Shown: positions 7,646 to 17,783, counted from the stretch's first letter. The stretch is 50,342 nucleotides of DNA from an uncultured Desulfovibrio sp. (GCA_905235595.1 CAJOMG010000007.1:1-50342), one strand, 5' to 3'. Notes: generated from the sequence alone by a model not told the origin. Translations and numbers: made by a program.

Positions 7646-9598
7646 ATGGCGGTGATACGCTATGTCAGAAGAGGGATGTTGTTACTCCTTTTTTTGTGCT
7701 TGGGAGGCTGCGGCCTCCTTGGCAAGGGTGGAAGTGAAGATGCGCTCAGTAGTACCTCAACACCTGAGGCCCAGGCTGATGCTGCCTGGCAGGGTGGGGA
7801 ACCCATTATCTACAAGACGGTCATTAAGGTGCAGGGCGGACCCAAGGCTCTGGAAGAAAAAATGCGTACACTGAGCAGCCTTGAACGTCTGGCCAAGGAA
7901 CCCCCAGACAGTATGCTTGCATTGGAACGTCGTGCCCGCGCTGATGTGAAGACCGCAGAGAATTTGCTGCATGCCCAGTGCTATTACGAGGGCAAGGCAG
8001 ATTTTTTTATGGAAGAAGGTGTCAAGCCGGTGAGGGTGTCCCTTACGCTGACTCCTGGGCGACGCTATACCTTGGGGCGTGCCAATATTTTTTATGAAAC
8101 AGACCCAGTAGTTCCTGATTTTTTCAAGCATCTGCAGCGCGAGACGGGTTTTTGGGGGCTGGAAACAGAAATTGTGCCGCCGCCTTCTTTCCCGCGCGTT
8201 CTGCCGGGAGTGAAGGTCGGTGAACCCGTCATTGCTGATGACCTGCTGGCCGCCGTGGAAGCTCTGCCAGAGAAGCTGCGACAGCAGGGCTACCCTTTGG
8301 CCGAAGTGCTGGATTCCAGTTACACCTTGAATCGCAATGCCGCACAGCTTAATGCAGATATACTGATACGTTCTGGCCCACCGGCACTTTTGGGACGCAT
8401 CGAAGTGCGTGGTGTGGATGACGTCAATGCAGAATATGTGCGTCGCCTTGCTCCCTGGAAACCCGATGAGTATCCATGGGATGCAGAAATGGTAGAAGAT
8501 TATGCCAATTTTTTACGTGCACAGGGCCTGTTCCGCAAGGTTGAGGCAAAACCTCTGACTGAAGACTTGCAACCCAATGCCCGCGAGAGTGCGGCCTCCC
8601 TACCCTTGGAGGTGACTGTGACCGAGGCGCCCATGCGTTCTGTGGGGGCGGGGGCCAGGTATGATACGGATACAGGGTTCGGCGTTGAGGGCACATGGGA
8701 ACATCGCAATCTTTTTCATAATGGTGAAAAGTTCAAACTCAGTGCGCCAGTGGCGACAGAGACGCAGGGACTGAAAGCCGCATTTGAAAAGCCCGCTTTC
8801 CTTTCGCGGCTGCTTGTAGATGCATCAGCACTCCATGAGAATACCAGTGCCTATGAAAGTATGGCCGTCAGCGCTTCTGGCGACATTGAGCGCCGGCTCT
8901 CCCGTTTCTGGTGGGGCAGTGTCGGCTTGGGGGGGGAAAGCGGTTCCATCAAGGATAATGAGCACGACGATAAGGACTACGGATTCTTTGGACCACGTGC
9001 GGGGGTGCGGCGTGACACACGTAATAATGTGCTCAATCCATCTGACGGTACCCAATTAGCCGTAACGCTTAAACCTTACACGGGTTTTTATGGGGAATCC
9101 TTTAATATTGTGTCTGGCACCTTAGCTGCCAGCGTGTACTACGCACCTTTCCAGAAAGATGGGAAACCGGACGACAAACTCGTGCTGGCGGGGCGTGTAG
9201 AGGCAGGCATGCTCACTGGCGCTCCTCTGCATGTTATTCCTGCAAGTCTGCGCTATTATGCGGGTGGTGCTGGCTCAGTTCGAGGGTATGCCTACCAGTC
9301 TTTAGGCCCACGTGATACGTCTGATGACCCGCTTGGAGGGCGTTCCTATCAACTGGTCAATCTGGAAGCCCGGTATAAAATTACTGATGATGTGGGTATT
9401 GTGCCTTTTTTAGATGGTGGCATGGTCTACAGAGACGAATTGCCGAGCATTTGGGGTGATATGAACTGGGGGGCAGGTCTTGGCATGCGCTATTATACAC
9501 CCATCGGTCCGGTACGGCTGGATGTTGGTGTGCCATTACAGCCCATTGACGGTGATCCCCCGGTGCAGATATATGTCAGCATAGGGCAGGCATTTTGA
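7646..9598 (+). CDS. tamA: TamA-like Omp85 outer-membrane assembly protein with lipoprotein-type signal
   Basis: An Omp85-superfamily beta-barrel that with TamB supports transport between envelope layers. POTRA-like segments fill about the first half (for example ALLGRIEVRGVDDVNAEYVRRLAPWKPD). The barrel follows, with the conserved GSVRGYAYQSLGP motif in the lid-lock loop position and a C-terminal aromatic (IGQAF). The N-terminus (MAVIRYVRRGMLLLLFLCLGGC) looks like a lipoprotein signal with the lipidated Cys at residue 22, which is unusual for proteobacterial TamA. No start has a clear Shine-Dalgarno. ATG 7646 is chosen because it gives a normal signal length, while ATG 7595 would add 17 residues. 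The stop overlaps the tamB start (TGATG). Confidence 0.85.
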   Translation: MAVIRYVRRGMLLLLFLCLGGCGLLGKGGSEDALSSTSTPEAQADAAWQGGEPIIYKTVIKVQGGPKALEEKMRTLSSLERLAKEPPDSMLALERRARADVKTAENLLHAQCYYEGKADFFMEEGVKPVRVSLTLTPGRRYTLGRANIFYETDPVVPDFFKHLQRETGFWGLETEIVPPPSFPRVLPGVKVGEPVIADDLLAAVEALPEKLRQQGYPLAEVLDSSYTLNRNAAQLNADILIRSGPPALLGRIEVRGVDDVNAEYVRRLAPWKPDEYPWDAEMVEDYANFLRAQGLFRKVEAKPLTEDLQPNARESAASLPLEVTVTEAPMRSVGAGARYDTDTGFGVEGTWEHRNLFHNGEKFKLSAPVATETQGLKAAFEKPAFLSRLLVDASALHENTSAYESMAVSASGDIERRLSRFWWGSVGLGGESGSIKDNEHDDKDYGFFGPRAGVRRDTRNNVLNPSDGTQLAVTLKPYTGFYGESFNIVSGTLAASVYYAPFQKDGKPDDKLVLAGRVEAGMLTGAPLHVIPASLRYYAGGAGSVRGYAYQSLGPRDTSDDPLGGRSYQLVNLEARYKITDDVGIVPFLDGGMVYRDELPSIWGDMNWGAGLGMRYYTPIGPVRLDVGVPLQPIDGDPPVQIYVSIGQAF

Positions 9599-12500
9599 TG
9601 ACGCAAGATACTATGGCAACTGGCATGCAACAGACGGGAATGCTGCACATGCCCGATATGGCTACCAAACCTCCCCGGCAGCCGCGACATAAATGGACAC
9701 ATGTTTTGCGTTGGCTTGTACGCGGGTTGGTCGGTCTTGTACTGCTTGCACTCCTTATGCTGGGGGGAATTTTCGTTGCCTTGCGCACTCCATGGGTGCA
9801 AACATGGCTTGTGGAAAACATCAATGTTGCTTTGCAACCTCCTGCTACATCCATTCAGCCTGCCGGTATTTGGGCACGTGTCACACATCTTTCAGGTCCC
9901 TTGCCTTTTGGTGTTGATGCCGGACTGGAGCTTTATGATACCAGGGGACTGTGGCTGCAAGCCCCGACCATCTCTTTTGGTTGGAAGCTCGACGCACTGC
10001 CAGATGTCCTGCACTTCAATGCCGCCTTGGTAGATGCCACGTTACTGCGACTACCAGAATCCGAAACTCCGCAACCAGAATCATCTTCACCGATGGATGA
10101 AGCCAGTTTACGTCAACTGCTGGCAGACGTGGTTCGGTCGTTGCATTCTCTGCCGGATTGGCTTCCAGAAGCTCACTTGGATGCTCTGCAGATAGTGAAT
10201 TTCCGTTTTCCGCAGGAAGTGCTGGGTGCCGTGCCACCAAGAGCCGCAGAATCAGAGCCTGCCACAGCTCGTGCGGATATGCAGCTGCGTGTCACTGCCG
10301 GAACGCGAGGGGCCCAGATTGATGGCGCAATGCATCTTGCCGATGCAGCGGGAGCGCACATCTCCTTGGCTGGCGTGGAGACAGAAGGCGTGGATGCAGA
10401 AATGCATGTCACCCTGGGTTTGCCCGTCGATGGCGCCCATGTAGGGCTAGATGCCGGAGCAGGGCTCCAAGTGCACATACGCAGGTGCGATGTGGTGGCA
10501 GATCCATCCCTGAATGCAGAAGTGGATATGGGGAAAGTTCTTGCTGTATTGCTTGACCAGGGAGGGGTTTTGGATGTGCAGCTGACAGGCAGTTTGACCA
10601 CGCCTGCCGATGGCGGCGACGTGGAGGCTGTGCGTGCGGCGCTTACCTCTCTGCGGCTTGAAGCAGGCCCTTTGCATACGGATGGCAAAGTTTCTTTTGA
10701 AAGCAGTAGGCCTCGTCAATCTTTGCTTTCTGGGGGGATGGAGGCACTTTTTGATATTACGCTGTCTCCAATGGAGATTGTGCCTGCAGACAGCAGCATG
10801 TTGACCGGTACTCCGTTCGACATGCTGCGGGCGCCACTCACGCTGCATGTGACGGCCAATGGCCCCCTGGATGCGGCTAAGGCAGAAGTATCAGTGCAGT
10901 GTTCACAGGCTGTTTTGTCTGGTCACACACTCACGAATGCTCTGGCACAGATAAATGTTCCGGCAGTTCGCTGGCGTGAACTACTGGAATTTTGGGGCGC
11001 AGAAGCAGTAATACCTCTACAAGATACCGCGCCATCCACAGAAGTGCAGCTGCATACACAAGCCATGGTGGATATGCAGCCCTTGCAGTGTGACCTTACC
11101 CTTTTTGTCACGCCTCAGCAGAATGGTGGCGTGCGTACTCTTCATGCGGGTTTGCGTGATCTGCGTGGCAATGTGTTGGGCGTGGATCTTGCCGGCAATG
11201 TGACAACTCTTTTGTCCGTGCCATTGGGACCTGAGCTCCCAGGGGTCAATGGCACGGTGAAAGTACATGTGGACAACTGGAAATTGTTGGCTCTTTTTTT
11301 ACCTGGCGCGAAGTTGGACGGTGATGCGACTATTTCTTTGGAGTTGCAAGCCCAGCAGGGAGCAGGGTCTGCGACAGATAATCATGCTGTGGGGCAGTCT
11401 GCAACACTACGTTTGAACATACCTCGCTTAAGCTACAGCGAGAGTTCAGGCACTTCAGTTGATATCCGTGGATTGGAGGGGGAGACCGTTGTTACAGATA
11501 TCTGGAATAGAGGACTCGTGTCAGCCCAGCTTGATTTGGCCCGTGTACATCAGGGTGACATGAACCTGAACGCCAAACTGCGTGCACAGGGTTCTCTGCA
11601 GGGGCCGTTGGAGGCCCAGGTAGAAACTGCTGGATTTGCAAAATCTCATATACATGCTGCCTGGCGACCAGGCATGGTTACAATACAACGGCTTGACGCA
11701 TCCCTGCCCACATTGAAGCTGGGAATTGCTGCAGCTCCGGGAGCCACTGTGGCCTATGGGGACGATGGTATTATCTGCAAAGGTGTTGACATTAATCTCA
11801 AACCCGCAGGACGCGTGCGTGCCCACGGTGCGTTGGGGGCTAAGGCGCTGGATCTGCAACTCGATGTAGAGCAGATGCAATTTGCTCCCTGGAGGGCTCT
11901 TGTGCCCGAGTTGCCTGAGGGTGCGGCTGAAGTACATCTGCGTCTTTCTGGTGGCATGGCCACTCCCTCTGGAAATCTGCGGGCTCTTGTGCGCGGACTG
12001 CATGTGCCGGGAACAGCTGTCAAGCCCTTGAATCTTGAACTTGCTGGCAAGTTGGGGCGTGATAGTGGAGGTGGTGCGTTAGCCCTGCAGCTGACATTGG
12101 ATCCATCTTCCGTACGTGCGCTGGGGGGTACAGAGTGCCGTGTCGAAGCCCGTGTACCCCTTGAGTACAGCAAGGATGGACCGCCATCGCCCGCCATGCA
12201 GGGCCCCTTGCGAGCGACCGTACGCTGGAGTGGAGAAGTGGCTCCACTCTGGGCGCTGTTGCCCGTATATGACCAGCGTCTGGCCGGAAAGCTGCATATA
12301 GCCCTGGATGTGGCAGGTAGCATGGAGGCTCCGTCTGCCAGGGGATTTGTGAAAATGGAAAATGGGCGTTACGAGCATGTGGACTTGGGTGCACTGCTGC
12401 CGTCCATTGGAATGCGTGTGGACCTCGAACAGGTTGGCAAGGATACACCTGGGGCGGCAAAAATACAGTTTGACGCTGCCGATGGGCAGGGAGGTACTGT

Positions 12501-13653
12501 GCACGTGGCCGGGCGTACGGGCCTGGACGGCAAAGGCATGGATATCATAACGCATATTAACCACTTGCGTCCCTTACGACGTAGGGATGTACGAGTGGAT
12601 CTTTCTGGTGATGTGACAGTGCGTGGTGAGGCTACGGCACCAGAAGTGCGTGGCCAGCTCACTGTTAATCAGGGGGTGGTGTTACTCAACCGGCTGGATG
12701 TGGCTGGCAGCGTGACTACCCTGCCCATGCGGGAAGATGTTCCCGTATGGGTACAGGGCAAAGCCAACGTTATATCGCGTAAGGACGATATAAAACCTGC
12801 TGCTTCGGCCGCATTGCCAGCTGCTGCACAAGGTGGGGGCCATTTGGACATACGCTTGCTCATGCCAGGCCGTTTTCTGGTGGAAGGCTTTGGCCTGCAA
12901 AGTGAATGGAAGGCTGATATGCATGTCTCAGGTTCTCCTTTGGCTCCAGTTATTTCAGGTCAGGTCGAGGCAGCCAAGGGACAGCTGGATATCCTTGGTA
13001 AAGTCTTCAAGCTGTCGCGAGGGGCGATCACCTTTGGCGGCGGTAATGTGGCCAACCCTTTGTTGGATATTTTACTCATCAATCAAACAGCATCGCTTAC
13101 GGCCAACATGGCCATCACCGGCACTGTGCGCAAGATGCAGTTAACGCTGAGCAGTGAGCCGGCTCTGCCACGGGATGAAATTTTGGCGCAGATGCTTTTT
13201 GGCAAAAGTGCCAATGAACTGGGACGGCTGGAAAATTTACGCTTGGCTGCAGCAGTGGCACAGCTTGTAGGTTTTGGTTCAGGTAACGGCGAGGGGGGTG
13301 GCGTGCTTGATTCTACTCGTCAAGCGTTGGGTATGGACGTGCTGCGCTTTAACACCTCTGGTTCAGACAGCAGTTCCAAATCCGGTGATGTAACAGCCGG
13401 AAGGTCTCTGCGCCGCAGGCATGGCGGCGCATCTGGCTGGGGCAGTTCCAAATCCGGTGATGTAACAGCCGGAACGTCAATGGAGATGGGCAAGTATCTT
13501 ACGGAAGAAATATATGTTGGCGTGCAGCAGGGGGTCAAACAGGACAGTACGGCCTTTGTCATTCAGCTGGAATTGACGCCCCGTGCCAATGTGGAAGTTC
13601 GCTCTGAACAGAAAGGTACTAAGGGGGGGCTCAACTGGAAATACGATTATTGA
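9598..13653 (+). CDS. tamB: TamB-family (DUF490) envelope-spanning protein
   Basis: A 1351-residue partner of TamA, anchored by one N-terminal membrane segment (residues ~38-66, VRGLVGLVLLALLMLGGIFVAL) and predicted to span the periplasm as a long beta-taco rod. The repetitive alternating beta pattern runs through the body. The C-terminal DUF490 region is clear (DILGKVFKLSRGAITFGG, LTLSSEPALPRDEILAQMLFGKS, GKYLTEEIYVGVQQG, LNWKYDY at the end). ATG 9598 shares one base with the tamA stop, so the two are coupled. Just before GKYLTEE the protein contains SSKSGDVTAG twice, a 24-codon in-frame insertion described separately. Confidence 0.92.
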   Translation: MTQDTMATGMQQTGMLHMPDMATKPPRQPRHKWTHVLRWLVRGLVGLVLLALLMLGGIFVALRTPWVQTWLVENINVALQPPATSIQPAGIWARVTHLSGPLPFGVDAGLELYDTRGLWLQAPTISFGWKLDALPDVLHFNAALVDATLLRLPESETPQPESSSPMDEASLRQLLADVVRSLHSLPDWLPEAHLDALQIVNFRFPQEVLGAVPPRAAESEPATARADMQLRVTAGTRGAQIDGAMHLADAAGAHISLAGVETEGVDAEMHVTLGLPVDGAHVGLDAGAGLQVHIRRCDVVADPSLNAEVDMGKVLAVLLDQGGVLDVQLTGSLTTPADGGDVEAVRAALTSLRLEAGPLHTDGKVSFESSRPRQSLLSGGMEALFDITLSPMEIVPADSSMLTGTPFDMLRAPLTLHVTANGPLDAAKAEVSVQCSQAVLSGHTLTNALAQINVPAVRWRELLEFWGAEAVIPLQDTAPSTEVQLHTQAMVDMQPLQCDLTLFVTPQQNGGVRTLHAGLRDLRGNVLGVDLAGNVTTLLSVPLGPELPGVNGTVKVHVDNWKLLALFLPGAKLDGDATISLELQAQQGAGSATDNHAVGQSATLRLNIPRLSYSESSGTSVDIRGLEGETVVTDIWNRGLVSAQLDLARVHQGDMNLNAKLRAQGSLQGPLEAQVETAGFAKSHIHAAWRPGMVTIQRLDASLPTLKLGIAAAPGATVAYGDDGIICKGVDINLKPAGRVRAHGALGAKALDLQLDVEQMQFAPWRALVPELPEGAAEVHLRLSGGMATPSGNLRALVRGLHVPGTAVKPLNLELAGKLGRDSGGGALALQLTLDPSSVRALGGTECRVEARVPLEYSKDGPPSPAMQGPLRATVRWSGEVAPLWALLPVYDQRLAGKLHIALDVAGSMEAPSARGFVKMENGRYEHVDLGALLPSIGMRVDLEQVGKDTPGAAKIQFDAADGQGGTVHVAGRTGLDGKGMDIITHINHLRPLRRRDVRVDLSGDVTVRGEATAPEVRGQLTVNQGVVLLNRLDVAGSVTTLPMREDVPVWVQGKANVISRKDDIKPAASAALPAAAQGGGHLDIRLLMPGRFLVEGFGLQSEWKADMHVSGSPLAPVISGQVEAAKGQLDILGKVFKLSRGAITFGGGNVANPLLDILLINQTASLTANMAITGTVRKMQLTLSSEPALPRDEILAQMLFGKSANELGRLENLRLAAAVAQLVGFGSGNGEGGGVLDSTRQALGMDVLRFNTSGSDSSSKSGDVTAGRSLRRRHGGASGWGSSKSGDVTAGTSMEMGKYLTEEIYVGVQQGVKQDSTAFVIQLELTPRANVEVRSEQKGTKGGLNWKYDY
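13370..13474 (+). repeat. 33-bp perfect direct repeat flanking a hairpin inside tamB
   Basis: Bases 13370-13402 and 13442-13474 are identical over 33 bp, offset by 72 bp, so the duplication adds exactly 24 codons without a frameshift. Between them sits an inverted repeat: TGCGCCGC at 13409-13416 and GCGGCGCA at 13424-13431 around a 7-base loop. The arrangement looks like a small palindromic insertion with duplication of the surrounding target, or slipped duplication around a hairpin. Confidence 0.85.
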
Positions 13654-13724
13654 CAGTGCAGACCGAACGTACTGGTCTTCCATTGTTTATTTCGACAGTC
13701 TCCACTCATCAGAATTTATAATCC

Positions 13725-13760
13725 AGAGAACAGGCCGGACTAAGTGCCGGCCTGTTCTCT
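13725..13760. terminator. Bidirectional stem-loop between convergent genes
   Basis: A 14-bp perfect stem (AGAGAACAGGCCGG with its complement, 13725-13738 and 13747-13760) with an 8-base loop lies between the tamB stop and the stop of the convergent EF-hand gene. There is no long T run, so it may act as a strong hairpin for both transcripts rather than a textbook intrinsic terminator. Confidence 0.75.
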
Positions 13761-13781
13761 TCAGTAGTTCTGTAGCTCTAT

Positions 13782-16091
13782 CTATTTGGCACCGTCTTTT
13801 TTAGGTGCATCTTTTTTGTCAGCATCGGGCTGGGCAGGTTCTTGAGCCTTTACAGCAGCAGGTGCGTCAGGCTTTGCTGGTGCTGTTTCAGTTTGCTGTA
13901 CAGGCTGCAGCAGGCGGCTGACCATGAGGTTCAAATGCCCACTTTTCCATAGCCATCCTCCAAATACAAGGGAAGCTATCAGAATGAGCAAAAGAGTCCA
14001 GAGGCCGGTATGATTTTGCTTTTCTTCACGGAAAGGGTCGATAATGGAGGGGCGTTCAATGTTTTCAGGCTGTTTGGCAATGGCTGTTAACGCACTGCCG
14101 AGTTTGAGATTGATGGGCAGCTGTGAATTGACGGCCCAACCGGAGGCCTCCAGCACAGGTCCCAGCGTGCGTTTGCGGAATTTGAGCCAGGCCATGAAGA
14201 CTGAAGGGCCGGAGATTACGAGAAAGATACCTGCGATGAGTAAGGGGAACTGCCACCAGGCGAGTGAGAACAATGCTTGAGCAATACTGCCAACAGCCGT
14301 GCCGATGGCACCCAAGGCAATGCCCACGGCGGCAAAGATGCCGACATTCTTCCCCATATCAAAGGGAGCTGCGGGTTGTTTGGGTATTGCGGCCACGGCA
14401 CCCTTGGCAGCATCAAGGGTCTCCGCATGTTTGGCAGCAGCAAATTTGGCAATCTGCTCGCCGATGAACTGACTGATGCGCTTGTAAGGCGCCCAAGTGG
14501 CCTGACGGAAGCTGATGGGGTTATGGACGATCTTGACGAGAGTGGCATCCCAATCTGCCCCGGTGTTATCCACAAACACGCCATTGCGACCTTCCATGAG
14601 CACGTCGTCGCTGCCGGCCGTGAGTGCGGCCATGATCAGCCGTTCGCCGGAAGGCGTGCCATCCTCAACATGTCGGGTACACTTGCAGTAAAGCAGGCAG
14701 AGTTGGCTCATCCCTGCCAAGGCGTTGTGGGCATCAATATCACCGACAGGCAGACAGAGCTGGCAGGAACGGCCGTCCATATACAGGGTGCCAGCGCGGA
14801 AGGTGACATCGTTTCGTAAGCTGTAAAAATCATAGAAAGAAACAAAATTCATGAGCAGGCGGTGCAAATGCCTATAGTAGAGCACCAGACGTTCCATTTC
14901 AGCAATGTCTTCCGCTGGGGTGGCACTTGCAAGATCTTTGTCACAGAGTTCCTGAAAACGTTGGAAGACCTCGTTTTCCAGTAAATCACGTACGCCATCG
15001 TCACCTAAGGCATCAAGGGCTGCTGCAGCATCGATGGCTGGGGCAAAAGATCCGGCTTCATACACACCGACACCAGGACGACTGGCCAAGGCAGCACCAT
15101 AAGGAGCCAGTGCTTCCTGTACGCTTTTCCAGTCATCGTGGGAAAGGGTGTCCGTAGCTGTCAAGAGTGGACGCACGAGCTTGGCAAAACGTAATACCTT
15201 GTCACGCCAGATAGGGTTGAGGCCGCTTGTGAGAGGAAGCGCTGCGTCAGGCTGGATGCGAGCGAGAGGCAATGCTGTAAGAACATCGGTGTCAATATTG
15301 GGATTCTCTGTGGCTGCCAGTAAGCGCTCTTCACCGTTGAGGGGAGCTTCTGCTTGCGGCGCAAAGGCGGCAAGCTGGCAGCGCAGGAAGTAGTCATCCA
15401 CCTTTGAACGGATGTCTTCCAGCAGTGTCCATGCTTCAGGTGTGTCATTTACGGGGTGCGGGGCAGCCTCAACCTCGGTCCGCCATGCTTGCCATGACTT
15501 GAGTTCAGTAACAAGGGCTTCTCCAAGTTCTTTGTTCAGGCCGGCGGCGCCACCCGCATCATGTGCGCCTCCCACTACGGCCAGACCGGCATTGACAAAG
15601 GCACGCACGTCATCATCCATTTCTGGAAGGGGTGGTAATATCCCGTCACCATTGAAGGATTGCCCGGCGGCTCCTGCCATTGCCTTTTCTATCTCGTCCT
15701 GAGTGATGGTGTCACCATCGGGGCGTCCCAATACGGTAAGGATGGAATGAGCTGTGGTGCACAAGCGTTGACCAGCTTCAGTGGTATCATCAATGGCACT
15801 TAGAGGCATGGCATCCGGCCGGCCAGAAATATCTGCTGTGTCGTTAAGTCGGGCACATAACCATTCTACTGCATCCAGCACTTCGGGTATGCGTATGCGT
15901 CCATCATGGTCCGTATCCAGCAAATCCAGTGTGCGTTTGTCAAATTCAATGCCGCTTGTGGGGCAGCTTAACGCTCCCCAGAGCTTAGGATCCAGTTCGC
16001 GTAGGTGGCGCAGTTCGGCCATAGTGGTCAGGGTGACTTGATCTGCGCCACCCATACGCTGGCAATGCCATGTAAATGATGCGTCTGCCAT
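13782..16091 (-). CDS. EF-hand membrane protein, unknown function
   Basis: A 769-residue protein with a canonical calcium-binding EF-hand loop at residues 59-70 (DTDHDGRIRIPE, with D59, D61, D63, G64, I66, E70) near the N-terminus. A long soluble region predicted to be helical follows. Near the C-terminus are about three hydrophobic segments (VGIFAAVGIALGAIGTAVGSI, FPLLIAGIFLVISGPSVFM, LWTLLLILIASLVFGGWLW). The tail is rich in Ala, Pro, Lys and Asp. There is no signal peptide. I chose ATG 16091 because GGAGG lies 8 bases upstream; the open frame extends 24 codons further without support. I do not recognise a named family. Calcium sensing at the membrane is an inference from the EF-hand. Confidence 0.8.
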   Translation of the reverse strand: MADASFTWHCQRMGGADQVTLTTMAELRHLRELDPKLWGALSCPTSGIEFDKRTLDLLDTDHDGRIRIPEVLDAVEWLCARLNDTADISGRPDAMPLSAIDDTTEAGQRLCTTAHSILTVLGRPDGDTITQDEIEKAMAGAAGQSFNGDGILPPLPEMDDDVRAFVNAGLAVVGGAHDAGGAAGLNKELGEALVTELKSWQAWRTEVEAAPHPVNDTPEAWTLLEDIRSKVDDYFLRCQLAAFAPQAEAPLNGEERLLAATENPNIDTDVLTALPLARIQPDAALPLTSGLNPIWRDKVLRFAKLVRPLLTATDTLSHDDWKSVQEALAPYGAALASRPGVGVYEAGSFAPAIDAAAALDALGDDGVRDLLENEVFQRFQELCDKDLASATPAEDIAEMERLVLYYRHLHRLLMNFVSFYDFYSLRNDVTFRAGTLYMDGRSCQLCLPVGDIDAHNALAGMSQLCLLYCKCTRHVEDGTPSGERLIMAALTAGSDDVLMEGRNGVFVDNTGADWDATLVKIVHNPISFRQATWAPYKRISQFIGEQIAKFAAAKHAETLDAAKGAVAAIPKQPAAPFDMGKNVGIFAAVGIALGAIGTAVGSIAQALFSLAWWQFPLLIAGIFLVISGPSVFMAWLKFRKRTLGPVLEASGWAVNSQLPINLKLGSALTAIAKQPENIERPSIIDPFREEKQNHTGLWTLLLILIASLVFGGWLWKSGHLNLMVSRLLQPVQQTETAPAKPDAPAAVKAQEPAQPDADKKDAPKKDGAK

Positions 16092-16295
16092 AGGTAAAGC
16101 CTCCGTGAAGTGTGCGCAGGAGATGCCGAAAAATAAGCAGGCTGCGCTGTCGATGCTTGTCAATAGAAAAAAACTGAACTACTCTGTAACAGGAAATGTG
16201 CAGCAAGTTAAGTCCGGCTGCATTGCAACTTTTGAGGAATATGCGATTATTTATGTGCCAAACGCAAGTTGAGAATAATCTTTTGAGTGTCTTTC

Positions 16296-17678
16296 ATGCT
16301 AAAATTTCTTTATAGCAGAATGTGTCTGATATGGTGTGAACATTGCGTCATTACGAAAGTGGGCGCTTTTTTGTTGTTGATTTCTTTGGGAGGAGTTTCT
16401 CTCGCCTTTGCAGCTTACAACGATGATCCCGCTGTACGGGGGGTAGTTGCACAGACTCGGGTGCGGGCAGCAGAACTGTTGCGTACAGGGCAGTCTGAAG
16501 AAGCGTATACCCTGTATAAGGAGATTTTATTAAGTAACCCGGAGGATGATGAAGCTGCCTGGGGCTTGGCCCGCAGTGGGGCTATGAGCAAACACTGGAA
16601 CCAATCTGTAACGGCTTACGAGATGCTTATTGAAAAGCATCCCGGTGAGGCGATTCTGTACAAGGAGCTGGCGCAAGTCTATATGCTGCTGGGTGAACGC
16701 GAAGCTGCAGAACGTTGCCTTGCCCAAGTGTCAGGGCAGGATGGTGACATGCCCAATCTGGACGCTATGGAGAAAAAACTTTCCCAAGTACAGTTGCACG
16801 GCAGGTTGCGCGCAGGTCTGCTTTACGATTCAAACGTCAATATGGGGCCGGATGCGGAAGGTCTGGATCTGGGAAGCTGGCACGTAATTGTGCCTGGGGT
16901 CAAAAGCAAAGAGAGTTTTGGTGCCTATTTGGGAGCAGATCTGGATTTTGGCTGGCAACCTCGGCGCGATTCCGGTTGGTGGCTGGTAGGGGATCTGCGC
17001 GGCCTGTGGCGTGGGCATGAGCGTCAGGCGTTGCACGATGATCTGCACGTTCGCGAGTCACAATGGGGCAGGGCGGCTCTGGGAGTACGCCATGTTGGTT
17101 CCAAGACCTTGCTGGATGTACGAGTACGCGAAGAAATTTTTGACTACGAATTTTTGCAGCATGTACGCTCGCTGGGACCGGAACTGACTTTTATATATGC
17201 CCCTGTAACAAAGGTGCAGTTTATCACTTCAGCAGGTTGGGATTCGCGCAAGTATTCCGAAGTCAAAGAGCGCAATGGCGGCTACGGTTGGGCCGGTGAG
17301 TATGTGCGCATCCTGCTGGGATCTGACGGTCATGCTTTTACTGCTGGAGCCCGTGCCCTTTGGGGGGCTGCCAATGTATCCGATTATGATTATACTGGCT
17401 GGGAAGGTTCCGCGCGTTTTCTTTTCAAGTTGCCAGGAAATGTGGATCTAGAGCCCTTTGTCTCACTGACCCAGGAATTTTACGAAGGACCGGCTACAGC
17501 TCTGGAAGATGAAATTCGTATCGACAATCGCTGGCGTCTGGGGGCGGCACTGACATGGCACATCAATGATGCCTGGGCCATTGAAGCCTCGTACACCTAT
17601 ACTGATAATGCCTCTTCATGCTCCCTGTATGACTACACACAGCATCTGGTGATGACTGGTGTTTCTTGGAGCTTTTAG
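16296..17678 (+). CDS. TPR-containing outer-membrane beta-barrel protein
   Basis: After a hydrophobic export segment (VGAFLLLISLGGVSLAFA), residues ~45-160 form tetratricopeptide-like helices (AYTLYKEILLSNPEDDEAAWGLAR, AILYKELAQVYMLLGEREAAERCLAQ). The remaining ~280 residues are alternating amphipathic strands ending in Phe (VMTGVSWSF), as expected of an outer-membrane barrel. The order of TPR then barrel recalls the surface lipoprotein assembly modifier (Slam/DUF560) group, but I cannot confirm membership. Start codon is uncertain: ATG 16296 is used, with GTG 16287 and ATG 16320 possible. The gene is 105 bp upstream of the REC-EAL gene on the same strand. No cargo lipoprotein is adjacent. 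Confidence 0.72.
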   Translation: MLKFLYSRMCLIWCEHCVITKVGAFLLLISLGGVSLAFAAYNDDPAVRGVVAQTRVRAAELLRTGQSEEAYTLYKEILLSNPEDDEAAWGLARSGAMSKHWNQSVTAYEMLIEKHPGEAILYKELAQVYMLLGEREAAERCLAQVSGQDGDMPNLDAMEKKLSQVQLHGRLRAGLLYDSNVNMGPDAEGLDLGSWHVIVPGVKSKESFGAYLGADLDFGWQPRRDSGWWLVGDLRGLWRGHERQALHDDLHVRESQWGRAALGVRHVGSKTLLDVRVREEIFDYEFLQHVRSLGPELTFIYAPVTKVQFITSAGWDSRKYSEVKERNGGYGWAGEYVRILLGSDGHAFTAGARALWGAANVSDYDYTGWEGSARFLFKLPGNVDLEPFVSLTQEFYEGPATALEDEIRIDNRWRLGAALTWHINDAWAIEASYTYTDNASSCSLYDYTQHLVMTGVSWSF

Positions 17679-17783
17679 CGCAGGCTCGGGCTGCTATACT
17701 CCTCCAGGCTTGGCGTGCATTCAACACTAATATTATCCGCAGTATCTGTTGGGGATTTCTGACCATCGGCGCCGGAGTGCCAT

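Noticed and set aside
13370..13474. Possible CRISPR-like repeat
   Set aside because: Only two copies, located inside a conserved coding domain and in frame, with a spacer that is a hairpin. No cas genes are present.
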